Source of the DNA: Pseudacidovorax intermedius
Lineage (GTDB): Bacteria > Pseudomonadota > Gammaproteobacteria > Burkholderiales > Burkholderiaceae_C
NCBI RefSeq assembly: GCF_003350475.1
Contig: NZ_QQAV01000001.1
Span: 364,836 to 428,835, forward strand
Direction: 5' to 3'
DNA: 64,000 nt
Shown here one piece after another: positions 9,852 to 20,277 of the stretch. The notes below the pieces were generated by a model, which was not told the origin of the DNA, ran no database searches, and was given only the letters and a program-made list of their open reading frames with translations. Made by a program: the position numbers and the translations under genes. Numbering within the stretch: position 1 is the first letter of the stretch; each line of letters begins with the position of its first letter.

Positions 9852-10949
9852 ATGTTGTCCAAGCGCTTTCCCCGCATGAGCGTGGCCCTGGCCGGCGCCG
9901 CCGTGCTGCTGTCGGCCGGCACCGCCTACGCGCAGGCCGGCTTCAGCCTGAGCGGCAAGCCTGTCATCGCGATGCTGTACTACGGCCCCAAGAACGACGG
10001 CGGCTGGACGCAGGCCTTCGACGAGGCCCGCGTGAAGATCGAGGCGGCCCTCGGCCAGAAGATCCAGTTCGTGGAGAACGTGGGCGAGGACGCCTCGGTC
10101 ATCAAGCCGGCGGCCGAGCGCTTCATCTCGCGCGGCGCCAACATCGTGATCGGCACCGCCTTCGGCCAGTCCGACGCCATGAAGGACCTGGCGGCCAAGT
10201 ACCCCAAGGTGGCCTTCCTCAACGGCTCGGGCACCACCAACGGGCCGAACCTCGAATCCTTCTACGGCCGCACCTACGAGAGCCAGTACCTGTGCGGCAT
10301 GGCCGCCGGCGCGGCCAGCAAGACGGGCAAGCTGGGCTTCGTGGCCGCCAACCCCTTCGGCGTGGTGAACTGGACCATCAATGCCTTCGCGCTGGGTGCG
10401 CAGAAGATGAACCCCAACGCCACGGTCAACGTGATCTACACCGGCACCTGGAACGACCCGGTCAAGGAACGCGCCGCCGCCACCGCCCTCATCGACCAGG
10501 GCGCCGACGTGATCGGCCAGCACGTGGATTCGCCGACGCCGCAGATCGTGGCGCAGGAGCGCGGCGTGTACGGCACCGGCCACCACCGCGACCTGCGGCA
10601 GTTCGCGCCCAAGGCCACCCTGTGCTCGTCGGTGTGGGTGTGGGACCGCTTTTTGGTGCCCGAGCTCAAGAAGGTCATCGCGGGCAACTGGAAGCCCGAG
10701 CCCTATGGCGCCTTCATTCCGATGAGCGGCGGCGGCACCGACATCGCCGGCTTCGGTGCGGCGGTGCCGGCCGACAAGGTCAAGGTGATCCAGGCCGAGC
10801 GCGACGCCATCCTCAAGGGCAAACAGGTCTACGCCGGCCCGCTGAAGGACCGCGACGGCAAGGAGCGCGTGGCCGCGGGCGCCGTGCTGTCGGATGCGGA
10901 CCTCTGGAAGATGGACTGGTTCGTCAAGGGCGTCGTCACGCAAAAGTAG
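9852..10949 (+). CDS. BMP-family (nucleoside-type) ABC substrate-binding protein
   Basis: 365 residues with a signal peptide cleaved near AYA-QA (residues 26-28). The mature protein follows the basic-membrane-protein/PnrA family: VIAMLYYGPKNDGGWTQAFDEAR, IGTAFGQSDAMKDLAAKYPKVAFLNGSG and a long ligand-binding domain. Characterised relatives bind purine or pyrimidine nucleosides. It has its own strong ribosome site (CTGGAGG). The 102-base gap after the VOC gene has no clear terminator. With the ATPase and two permeases downstream it forms a complete importer. Confidence 0.9.
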   Translation: MLSKRFPRMSVALAGAAVLLSAGTAYAQAGFSLSGKPVIAMLYYGPKNDGGWTQAFDEARVKIEAALGQKIQFVENVGEDASVIKPAAERFISRGANIVIGTAFGQSDAMKDLAAKYPKVAFLNGSGTTNGPNLESFYGRTYESQYLCGMAAGAASKTGKLGFVAANPFGVVNWTINAFALGAQKMNPNATVNVIYTGTWNDPVKERAAATALIDQGADVIGQHVDSPTPQIVAQERGVYGTGHHRDLRQFAPKATLCSSVWVWDRFLVPELKKVIAGNWKPEPYGAFIPMSGGGTDIAGFGAAVPADKVKVIQAERDAILKGKQVYAGPLKDRDGKERVAAGAVLSDADLWKMDWFVKGVVTQK

Positions 10950-10973
10950 CTCTCCCCCAGGCTCCGCGCTTTG

Positions 10974-11034
10974 CGCTCCGCCAACCCCCTTCCGGGGGCG
11001 CCGCCTGCGGCCTGGCGAAGCCAGTTCCGCGGCG
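10974..11034 (+). repeat. Intergenic repeat copy 1
   Basis: A GC-rich block beginning CGCTCCGCCAACCCCCTTC and ending GTTCCGCGG-like sequence, closely similar to 21822-21881. It contains small hairpins (CCCCCTTCCGGGGG) and fills most of the gap between the binding-protein and ATPase genes. Confidence 0.65.
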
Positions 11035-11067
11035 GCTGCCGGCAGTCCCTTTTCTCTTCATACGCTG

Positions 11068-12573
11068 ATGACTGTTGACGCGCTGCGCCTCGTCGGTATC
11101 CACAAGTCCTTCGATGGGTTCAAGGCCCTGACGGACGCGTCGTTTGCTGCGCGCTGGGGTGAGGTGCATGCGCTGCTGGGCGAGAACGGCGCGGGCAAAT
11201 CCTCGCTGATGAACATTGCGGCGGGGCTGTACGCGCCCGAGCAGGGCGAACTGCTGGTGGACGACAACCCGGTGCGGCTCGCAGGGCCGCGCGATGCGGC
11301 AGCGCTGCACATCGGCATGGTGCACCAGCACTTCAAGCTGGTGCGGCCGTTCACGGTGGCCGAGAACATCCTGCTGGGCCATCCGCTTGCACAGGCCGAA
11401 GGCAGCCACCGGCGGCGCATGGCGCAGCTGGAGCAAGAGATCGCCGCACGGGCCGCCGAGCTGGGCTTCGCCATCGATCCGCGCGCGCGTGTCGAGCGCC
11501 TCTCCATCGCGGAGCAGCAGCGGGTGGAGATCCTCAAGGTGCTGCTGGCGGGCGCGCGCATCCTGATCCTGGACGAGCCCACCGCGGTGCTGACCGACCA
11601 GGAGGCCGAGCGCCTGCTGGCCACGGTGCATGCGCTGTCGCGCCAGGGCGCGGCGGTGGCGCTGGTGACGCACAAGATGGCGGACGTGAAGACCTGGGCC
11701 GACCGCGTGACGGTGATGCGCGGCGGCCGCACCGTGGCCACGGTGGACCCGAAGGCCACGCCCATCGAGGAACTGGTGCGCCTGACCGTCGGCCAGTCCG
11801 TCGCGGCCAGCGAGGCGGCCACGGAGCCCGCGATGGGCGGTGCACCGCTGCTGACCGTGCGCGGGCTGCGCCTGCATGCGAACGGCCGCCAGGCGCTGGA
11901 CGGCGTGGACCTGACCCTGCACGCCGGCCAGATCTACGGCCTGGCTGGCGTCGGCGGCAATGGCCAGGGCGACCTGGCCGAGGCGCTGATGGGCATGGCC
12001 GAGGGGCTGGAAGGCACGATCGCGCTGGCCGGTGAAGACGGCGCCGCGACCGGCCGCCTGCCGCACTTCGCTGCCATCCCGGCCGACCGCTACGGCCTCG
12101 CGCTCGCGGGCGGCCTGTCGGTGATGGAGAACTTCGGCATCGGCCAGGTGCAGGCCGGCCGCTACGGCCCCGCCTGGCGGCTGGACCGTGCCCGCATGGC
12201 CGCCGATGCGCGCGAGGCCGTGCAGGCCTTCGACGTGCAGGGCGTGCGCCACCTGAACCAGAAGGCCGCGCTGCTATCGGGCGGCAATGCGCAGAAGCTG
12301 GTGCTGGCGCGCGAGTTCGGCCGCGCGCCGCGCCTGGTGCTGGCCCACAGCCCCAGCCGCGGGCTGGATGTGCGCGCGGGTGCCGAGGTGCATGCGCGCC
12401 TGCGCGCCGCGCGCGACGCCGGCGCGGCCGTGCTGCTCATCAGCGAGGACCTGGACGAGGTGCTCGCGCTGGCCGACCGCGTGGGCGTGATGGCCCGCGG
12501 ACGCATCGTGGCCGAGTTCGATCAACCCGCCGACCGCCAGGCGGTCGGCCAAGCGATGGTGAACCATGACTGA
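11068..12573 (+). CDS. ABC transporter ATP-binding protein, tandem-domain (nucleoside/BMP type)
   Basis: 501 residues with two ABC domains. The first has Walker A GENGAGKSS, signature SIAEQQRVEILK and Walker B LILDEPT. The second has a degenerate Walker A (GVGGNGQGD, lacking the Lys) and the signature LSGGNAQKLVLAREF. This one-active-site layout is normal for the sugar/nucleoside importer ATPases (YufO/NupA type). The start ATG at 11068 follows the intergenic repeat. Its 3' end overlaps the permease by 8 bases. Confidence 0.92.
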   Translation: MTVDALRLVGIHKSFDGFKALTDASFAARWGEVHALLGENGAGKSSLMNIAAGLYAPEQGELLVDDNPVRLAGPRDAAALHIGMVHQHFKLVRPFTVAENILLGHPLAQAEGSHRRRMAQLEQEIAARAAELGFAIDPRARVERLSIAEQQRVEILKVLLAGARILILDEPTAVLTDQEAERLLATVHALSRQGAAVALVTHKMADVKTWADRVTVMRGGRTVATVDPKATPIEELVRLTVGQSVAASEAATEPAMGGAPLLTVRGLRLHANGRQALDGVDLTLHAGQIYGLAGVGGNGQGDLAEALMGMAEGLEGTIALAGEDGAATGRLPHFAAIPADRYGLALAGGLSVMENFGIGQVQAGRYGPAWRLDRARMAADAREAVQAFDVQGVRHLNQKAALLSGGNAQKLVLAREFGRAPRLVLAHSPSRGLDVRAGAEVHARLRAARDAGAAVLLISEDLDEVLALADRVGVMARGRIVAEFDQPADRQAVGQAMVNHD

Positions 12574-13696
12574 TGCCGCGCTCGGCGCCACCGCCGCGGA
12601 AGCACGCGCGAAGCACGTGCCCCTCTTCGCGCGCCGCTACACGCTGGAGCTGCGCCAGCAGATGGGCCTGCCCCGGCAGGCGCTGATCCTCGCGCTGGCG
12701 GTGGTCGTCGGGCTGGCCATCTCGGCCGCGATCCTGGTGGCCGCGGGCGTGCCGCCCGACGAGCTGCTCAACGAGTTCATCATGCAGACGCTCGTGGACC
12801 AGCAGAGCCTGCTGGCCGTGCTCTTCCAGGCCGCGCCCATGATCCTGGTGGGCATCGGCGCGGCCATCGCCTTCCGTGCCCGCTTCTGGAACCTGGGGCT
12901 GGAAGGCCAGATGATCTTCGGCGCCATCGGCGCCACGGCGGTGTCGATGTTCGACATCGGTCCGCCCGCCCTTCGGCTGCCGCTGATGGGCGCCGTGGCC
13001 ATGGCGATGGGCATGCTCTGGGCGCTGGCGCCGGCACTTCTTAAGCTGCGCCTGGCCGTGAACGAGATCATCGCCTCGCTGATGCTGAACTACGTGGCGG
13101 GCAACTTTCTGCTGCACCTGGTCTACGGCGCATGGAAGGACCCGAAGGATTCCTTCCCCTACTCGCCGCAGTTCCGCGCCTTCGAGCGCCTGCCCGAATG
13201 GTTCGGCAACGTCAGCACCGCGGCCATCGGCCTGGCGGTGCTGGCGGCGCTGCTCGCCACCTGGTTCACGGGCCTCAGCCGCGCCGGCCTGTACCTGCGC
13301 TTCGTCGATGCCAACCCGCGCGTGGCCCGCGCGCTCGGCGTGCCGGTGGCGCGCATGGTGCTCACAGCGGTGTTGCTGTCGGGCGCGCTGGCGGGGCTGG
13401 CCGGCTTCGTCGTGGCGACGGGGCAGGAGGGCCGGCTCACGCAGGCCTTCTACGTGGGCTACGGCTTCTCGGGCATCCTGATCGCCTTCCTGGCGCGCAA
13501 CAACCCGCTCGCGGCCAGCGTGGTGGCGGTGCTGATCGCCATGCTCTTCGTGGCGGGCCGCAACCTGCAGGTCTTCTACCAGATCCCCTTCGCAATGGTG
13601 CAGCTGATCCAGGCCATCCTGGTCATCTGCGTCGCCTCGTCGGACTTCTTCATCCGCCACCGCGTCCGCCGCGTGGCCCGTGGACAGGGAGGCTGA
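12566..13696 (+). CDS. ABC transporter permease (nucleoside/BMP type), subunit 1
   Basis: 376 residues with about nine to ten hydrophobic segments and the BPD_transp_2 pattern FWNLGLEGQMIFGAIGA and LRFVDANPRVARALGV. It starts with ATGACTGA overlapping the ATPase stop, so the two are coupled. It pairs with the next permease to form the membrane channel of the BMP-type importer. Confidence 0.9.
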   Translation: MTDAALGATAAEARAKHVPLFARRYTLELRQQMGLPRQALILALAVVVGLAISAAILVAAGVPPDELLNEFIMQTLVDQQSLLAVLFQAAPMILVGIGAAIAFRARFWNLGLEGQMIFGAIGATAVSMFDIGPPALRLPLMGAVAMAMGMLWALAPALLKLRLAVNEIIASLMLNYVAGNFLLHLVYGAWKDPKDSFPYSPQFRAFERLPEWFGNVSTAAIGLAVLAALLATWFTGLSRAGLYLRFVDANPRVARALGVPVARMVLTAVLLSGALAGLAGFVVATGQEGRLTQAFYVGYGFSGILIAFLARNNPLAASVVAVLIAMLFVAGRNLQVFYQIPFAMVQLIQAILVICVASSDFFIRHRVRRVARGQGG

Positions 13697-13697
13697 C

Positions 13698-14642
13698 ATG
13701 GACCTGTTCGCCATCGCCACCAACTGGCTGGGCAATGCGCCCGACTTCGCGGTGCCCTATGCGCTGGCCGCGCTGGGCCTGATCCTCAGCGAGCGCGCGG
13801 GCGTGCTGTCGCTGGGCGCAGAGGGGCTGATGCTGGTCGGCGCGCTGGCCGGCATCGGCGCCATGCTGGCCTTCCACGACGCGGCCATCGCGCTGCCGCT
13901 GGCCATGTTGGCCGCGGCGGTGGTGTCGCTGCTCTTCGCCTTCATGGTGATCGTGCTGCGCATCCAGCAGGTGATCGCCGGGCTGGCGCTGGTCTTCTTC
14001 TGCCAGGGGCTGACCAGCCTGCTGGGCACGGTGTTCGACTGGACCAACAAGCCGGTCAGCAGCTTCGGCGCGCTGCCGATCCCGCTGCTGTCCGAGCTGC
14101 CGCTGGTGGGGCGCCTCTTCAACCAGAACCTGATCGTCTACCTGGTGCCGCTGCTCTTCTGGGCCGCGGTGCACTGGCTCAACCGCAGCACGCCGGGCCT
14201 GCGCTTGCGCGCGGTGGGCGAGAACCCGCAGGCCGCCGATGCGGCCGGCATCTCGGTGCCGCTGTGGCGCTTTGGCGCAGTCGTGGCGGGCTCCGCGCTG
14301 GTCGGTCTGGCGGGTGCCTACATCTCGGTGGTGGGCACCAAGCTGTGGATCGCGGGCATGACCGGTGGACGCGGCTGGATCGCCGTGGCGCTGGTGATCT
14401 TCGCGCGCTGGTCGCCGTGGCGGGCGCTGGCCGGCGCACTGCTCTTCGGATGCATCGAGGCGCTGATCCCCCAGCTGGCCGCGGCGGGCGTGCAGCTGCC
14501 GCAGTACTTCGTGCTGATGACGCCCTATGTCGTCACGCTGGGCGTGATGGTGTGGGTGGCCCTGGCGCGCCGTGGCGGCCAGGCCGTGCACGACGAGCCC
14601 GGCGCCCTCGGCCAACCCTATCTGCGAGAGGAGCGACGCTGA
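13698..14642 (+). CDS. ABC transporter permease (nucleoside/BMP type), subunit 2
   Basis: 314 residues, very hydrophobic, with the BPD_transp_2 features GVLSLGAEGLMLVGALAG and LRLRAVGENPQAADAAGI. The ATG at 13698 is preferred over a GTG at 13680 because it starts just after the upstream stop codon with AGGGAGG before it. It completes the BMP-type importer. Its TGA overlaps the ATG of the cysteine hydrolase by one base. Confidence 0.9.
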   Translation: MDLFAIATNWLGNAPDFAVPYALAALGLILSERAGVLSLGAEGLMLVGALAGIGAMLAFHDAAIALPLAMLAAAVVSLLFAFMVIVLRIQQVIAGLALVFFCQGLTSLLGTVFDWTNKPVSSFGALPIPLLSELPLVGRLFNQNLIVYLVPLLFWAAVHWLNRSTPGLRLRAVGENPQAADAAGISVPLWRFGAVVAGSALVGLAGAYISVVGTKLWIAGMTGGRGWIAVALVIFARWSPWRALAGALLFGCIEALIPQLAAAGVQLPQYFVLMTPYVVTLGVMVWVALARRGGQAVHDEPGALGQPYLREERR

Positions 14643-15349
14643 TGCGCGCCTATGTCTACAACCAGCCGCGCGAGCTGGACCCGGCCCAGTTCGCCGACTA
14701 CCTGGACCTGTCCCGCACCGCCGTGCTCTCCATCGACATGCACCGCGGCCACCTGGACGATTCGCCCGACTGCCCCTGCCCGGCCCCGCGGGCACGCGAC
14801 GTGGTCGCCCCCATCGACGCCTTCCACGACGAGGTGCGTGCGCTGGGCGGGCGCATCGTGCATGTCAAGTCGGTGGTGCGCGAGGGCGGCGCCGACGACA
14901 TCGGTGGCATCCCGTCGGCATGGCGGCGCACCTTCCCGCTGCACGTCGGCCCGATCCCCAATGCCGACGCACATGCCATCGAAGGATCGCCCTGGACCGA
15001 ATGGGTCACGCGCGTCGAGCCCGGTGACCTGAAGGTGGAGAACAAGCGCCGCCTGTCGGCCTTCTACCCCACCGACCTGGACTTCCTGCTGCGCAACCAG
15101 CGCATCGAGACCGTGGTGCTGGACGGCGGCTTCACCGACTGCTGCGTGCTCAACACCGCCTTCGATGCCAACAACCGCAACTACCGCGTGATCGTGCTGC
15201 AGGACCTGGTGCGGGGCACCGACGAGCCGCTGGAGCAGGCCGCCCTGGCCATGGTGTCCCTGCATCTGGGGCTGGTGATGACCTCGGCCGACCTGCTGGC
15301 CGTGTGGCGTCAGCGCGCCCTCAACCCTTCGAGCAAGACCCTGTCATGA
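14642..15349 (+). CDS. Isochorismatase-like cysteine hydrolase (RutB-related)
   Basis: 235 residues. The triad expected for the family is present: Asp32 (AVLSIDMHRGH), Lys135 (VENKRRLSAFYPTDLD) and Cys168 (GGFTDCCVLNT), with a second Cys next to it. It is a distant paralogue of the RutB encoded at 4712-5503. By context it should hydrolyse an amide or ureide produced from the imported compound. It is coupled at both ends (TGATG and ATGA overlaps) to the permease and to the second dioxygenase. Confidence 0.85.
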   Translation: MRAYVYNQPRELDPAQFADYLDLSRTAVLSIDMHRGHLDDSPDCPCPAPRARDVVAPIDAFHDEVRALGGRIVHVKSVVREGGADDIGGIPSAWRRTFPLHVGPIPNADAHAIEGSPWTEWVTRVEPGDLKVENKRRLSAFYPTDLDFLLRNQRIETVVLDGGFTDCCVLNTAFDANNRNYRVIVLQDLVRGTDEPLEQAALAMVSLHLGLVMTSADLLAVWRQRALNPSSKTLS

Positions 15350-16329
15350 AGCACATTCCCATCGTCGACCTGCAGGGCAGCCTCGACGCCGATGCCCCCG
15401 CCGCGCAGCAGAGCGCACGCGAACTGTTCGAGGCCCTGAGCCAGATCGGCTTCGCCTACATCGCCGGTCACAACGTGGCGCCCGCCACGCGCGAGGCCGC
15501 CTTCGCCGCGTCGCGCAAGTTCCATGCCTCCACGCTGGCGCAGAAGCAGTCGCTGGCCATCAACGCCTTCCACCGCGGCTACATGGGCATGGCCAGCTCC
15601 ACCATCGTCACCTCCACCGTGGCCAAGGTGACGCGGCCCAACATGAGCGAGTCGCTGATGCTCATGCACGAGCTGCCACCCGACGACCCCGGCCTGCGCG
15701 CGGGCCTGCCCATGCAGGGCCCCAACCAGTGGCCCGACTGGCTGCCGGGCTTCAAGCCCGCCATGCTGGCCTACGTGCGGGAGGTCGATGCGCTGGGCCG
15801 CCACATCGTGCGCCTGATCGCACTGGCGCTGGGCCTGCCGGCCACGGCGCTGGACCATCACTTCGACCATCCCACCACTTTCCTGCGCGCCCTGCACTAT
15901 CCGCCGCAGCCGCCGGCGGAGGACGAGCAGATCGGCTCCGCCCCGCACACCGACTACGGAATCATCACCCTGCTGGCGCAGGACGACTCCGGCGGCCTGC
16001 AGGTGCGCCCGCGCGGCGGCGACTGGATCGAGGCACCGCCCATTCCCGACACCTACGTGCTCAACGTGGGCGACATGCTGGCGCGCTGGACCAACGGCCG
16101 CCTGGTCTCCACGCCGCACCGCGTCATCAACCGCTCGGGCGGCGACCGCTACTCGCTGCCCTACTTCCTCGATCCATCGATGGACACGCTCATCGAATGC
16201 CTGCCCACCTGCACCGATGCAGCCCATCCGCCGCAGCACCCGCCGGTGCGCTACGGCGACTACCTGCTCGAACGGCTCAACCGCAACTACGACTACCGCA
16301 AGCCCGCCGAGCCTGCCGCCGTGGCCTGA
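15346..16329 (+). CDS. Isopenicillin-N-synthase-like 2-oxoglutarate/Fe(II) dioxygenase (second copy)
   Basis: 327 residues. Iron ligands are His201-x-Asp203 (APHTDYGI) and His258 (STPHRVINR), and R268-Y-S270 is the 2-oxoglutarate site. It shares the family fold with the protein at 8371-9363 but differs widely in the middle (HRGYMGMASSTIVTS), so the two probably act on different compounds or successive steps. Start ATG at 15346 overlaps the upstream stop (ATGA). The reaction is unknown. Confidence 0.87.
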   Translation: MKHIPIVDLQGSLDADAPAAQQSARELFEALSQIGFAYIAGHNVAPATREAAFAASRKFHASTLAQKQSLAINAFHRGYMGMASSTIVTSTVAKVTRPNMSESLMLMHELPPDDPGLRAGLPMQGPNQWPDWLPGFKPAMLAYVREVDALGRHIVRLIALALGLPATALDHHFDHPTTFLRALHYPPQPPAEDEQIGSAPHTDYGIITLLAQDDSGGLQVRPRGGDWIEAPPIPDTYVLNVGDMLARWTNGRLVSTPHRVINRSGGDRYSLPYFLDPSMDTLIECLPTCTDAAHPPQHPPVRYGDYLLERLNRNYDYRKPAEPAAVA

Positions 16330-16369
16330 AGGCCGCGTCCTCTTCCTTTCAATGTTCCGGAGTGCTGTC

Positions 16370-17412
16370 ATGACCTTTCCGATCAACCGCCGCGACCTGC
16401 TGGCCCGCAGCCTGGGCACCGCCGCCGCACTCGGCCTGCCCGCCTTCCCCTCCCTCGCGGCTGCGCCGCTGGTGATCAACACCTACGGTGGCCGCTGGGA
16501 AAAGTTCTGGCGCACCGACCTGATGCCGGCCTTCGAGAAGATCAGCGGCGTCAAGCCCACGCTGGACGTGGGCCTGGGCAAGAACTTCATCGCCAACCTG
16601 CGCGCCGCCGGCATCGAGAAGCCGCCCTACAGCGTTCTGATGGTCAACGAGAACATCGCCAGCGTGGTGCGCGGCGAGGGCTACTTCGAGCCCATCCCCG
16701 CCGCCAAGGTGCCCAACCTGGCCCATGTCTACCCCAACATGCGCAACCCGGGCGACAACGGCGTGCGCGGCATCGTCTCGACCATCGGCATCGGCTACCG
16801 CAAGGACCTGGTCAAGACGCCGCCCAAGTCCTGGGCCGATCTCTGGAGCAACCCCGAGTTCAAGGGCAAGATCGGCCTCTACCAGATCGGCAACACGGCG
16901 GCCATGCTGTTCCTCTTGATGACCGCCAAGATCTACGGCGGCTCGCAGGACGCCATCGACCGCGCCTTCGTCGAGATCAAGAAGCTGCTGCCCTTCCAGC
17001 AGGCCGACTGGAGCGGCACGCTGTCGACCATGCTCACGCGCGGCGACGTCACCGTGGCGGTGATCGACTTCCCCGAGATCGTGGCGCTCAAGAAGAAGGG
17101 CGTGCCGGTCGAGATGGTGGTGCCCAGCGAAGGCGTGGTGGCCTTCGAGCAGTCCTTCAACATCCTCAAGCACGCGCCCGACAAGGAAGCCGCCTACCAG
17201 TACCTCAACTTCATCCTGCGGCCCGAGGTGCAGGAGTCGATGGCCAAGGAGTTCTTCACCTCGCCCACCAACACGCAGGTGAAGCTGGAGCCGGCGCTGG
17301 CCGCCGACGTGCCGATCAGCGGCAAGGCCATGTCCTCCATCGTGCAGTTCGACTGGGCGAAGGTGAATCCGCAGCTGCCGGCGATCACGGATCGCTGGAA
17401 CCGGGAAATCAA

Positions 17413-17416
<4 letters not shown>
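16370..17416 (+). CDS. PotD-like ABC substrate-binding protein with twin-arginine signal
   Basis: 348 residues. The N-terminus carries NRRDLLARS followed by an Ala/Leu-rich core and ends near SLAAA, which looks like a Tat signal. The mature part resembles spermidine/putrescine-type binding proteins (LVINTYGGRWEKFWR; KTPPKSWADLWSNPEFKGKIG). It begins 40 bases after the second dioxygenase and precedes potABC-like genes on the same strand. The ligand is not known; polyamines are only one option. Confidence 0.88.
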
Positions 17417-18536
<1,120 letters not shown>

Positions 18537-18540
<4 letters not shown>

Positions 18541-19442
18541 GCGCGTCCACGCTGGCCGCGCCTGCTGCGGCCCCCCTCACGACGGCGACGACGCCGCCGC
18601 GCAGCCGCGCCATCTGGCTCATCGCCCCGGCGCTGGTGCTGCTGGGCGTGTTCCTGCTGCTGCCCTACCTGAACATCGTGCTGATGAGCCTGCGCCCGCC
18701 GGCCGTCGGCGCACCCTACGGCGCCGGGCTGACGCTGGGCAACTACACCCGCGCGCTGACCGACGGCTACCTGCTCGGTGTGCTGGCCGACACGCTGCTG
18801 CTGGGCCTGACGGTGACGCCGATCTGCCTGCTACTGGGCTATCCCGTCGCCTTCCACCTCGCGCGTACGCGTTCGCGCTGGGCCGGCCTGCTGTACGTGC
18901 TGGTGCTCTCGCCGCTACTGGTGGGCGTGGTGGTGCGCAGCTTCGGATGGCTGATCCTGCTGTCGGGCAACGGCGTGATCAACCGCGCGCTGATCGACCT
19001 GGGCTGGATCGACAGCGGCCTGCAACTGATGAACAACCGCCTGGGCGTGACCATCGCGCTGGTGCATGTGTTCCTGCCCTTCATGATCCTGCCGCTGGTG
19101 GGCGTGATCCAGAGCATCGACCCGAGCCTGGAGGCCGCGGCGCGCTCGCTGGGCGCCTCGCGGCTCAAGGCCTTCCTGCGGGTGTCGCTGCCGCTGTCGT
19201 GGCCCGGCATCCAGGCTGGCACGGTGCTGGTGTTCGTGCTCACGCTCAGCGCCTATGTCACGCCGGTGATGCTGGGCGGGGCGCAGGTCAAGACGGTGTC
19301 GGTGCTGGTGGTACAGAGCCTGATCGACAACTTCCAGTGGCCGGCGGGCGCCGCTCAGGCGCTGGTGCTCACGGCCTGCGGCATGCTCGCCGTGGCCGCC
19401 TACGCGCGGCTGACGCGCCGCCTTTCGAGGGGTCTGGCATGA
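18537..19442 (+). CDS. PotB-like ABC transporter permease
   Basis: 301 residues with six predicted membrane segments. The coupling-helix motif EAAARSLGASRLKAFLRVSLPLS is typical of binding-protein-dependent permeases of the PotB type. It is coupled by 4-base overlaps to the ATPase gene and to the second permease. Confidence 0.92.
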
Positions 19443-20251
19443 ACGGATCGATGGTGGCCGACCGCGCGATGGACACGCTGCTGCGCGTCTTCATCGGCGC
19501 GGTGTATGCCTTCCTGCTGCTGCCGATCGTGGTGATCGTGCTCATGTCGCTCAACGCGGGCGAGTTCCTCACCTTTCCGCCGCAGGGACTGTCGCTGCGC
19601 TGGTTCGGCGCGTTGTTCGCCAACGAGGGCTTCATGCGGGCCATGGGCACTTCACTCGCCCTGGCGGCGGCTGCCACGGTGGGGGCCACGCTGATCGGCA
19701 CCAGCGCGGCGCTGTACGTGGTGCGCCATGCCACGCGCACGCGCGAGGCGCTGCGCCTGCTGCTCATGATGCCGCTGATGCTGCCGGAGATCCTCACCGC
19801 GATCGCGCTGCTGTTCTTCCTGTACGCGACGGGCATCGGCACGCGCACGGTGTTCGGGCTGGTGGTGGGCCATGTGCTGGTGACGCTGCCCTACGTCTTC
19901 ACCAACGTGGCCTCGGCGCTCTACAACCAGGACGGCTCGCTGGAGCAGGCAGCGCGCAGCCTGGGCGCCTCGCCCGCGCGGGCCTTCGCGCGCGTGACGC
20001 TGCCGCTCATCAAGCCGGGCCTGATCACCGGCGCGCTGTTCGCCTTCGTGATCTCCTTCGATCTGTTCAACATGTCGCTGCTGCTCAAGGGCGTGGGCAT
20101 GACCACGCTGCCGCTGCAGCTCTTCGACTACCTGCGCTGGGACTTCGACCCGACGGCCGCAGCGGTGTCCACGGTGAGCATCGTGCTGACGCTGGCGGCG
20201 GTGGTGTGGATCGACCGCAGCGTGGGTCTGCGCACGCTGCGCTTCGGCTGA
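19439..20251 (+). CDS. PotC-like ABC transporter permease
   Basis: 270 residues with six predicted membrane segments and the coupling motif EQAARSLGASPARAFARVTLPLIKP written over residues ~170-195. It is the last gene of the run that starts at 8371. It ends 27 bases from the convergent SDR-like gene. Confidence 0.92.
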   Translation: MNGSMVADRAMDTLLRVFIGAVYAFLLLPIVVIVLMSLNAGEFLTFPPQGLSLRWFGALFANEGFMRAMGTSLALAAAATVGATLIGTSAALYVVRHATRTREALRLLLMMPLMLPEILTAIALLFFLYATGIGTRTVFGLVVGHVLVTLPYVFTNVASALYNQDGSLEQAARSLGASPARAFARVTLPLIKPGLITGALFAFVISFDLFNMSLLLKGVGMTTLPLQLFDYLRWDFDPTAAAVSTVSIVLTLAAVVWIDRSVGLRTLRFG

Positions 20252-20277
20252 GGGGCCGGTCGGTCGGCCTCGCCCGA

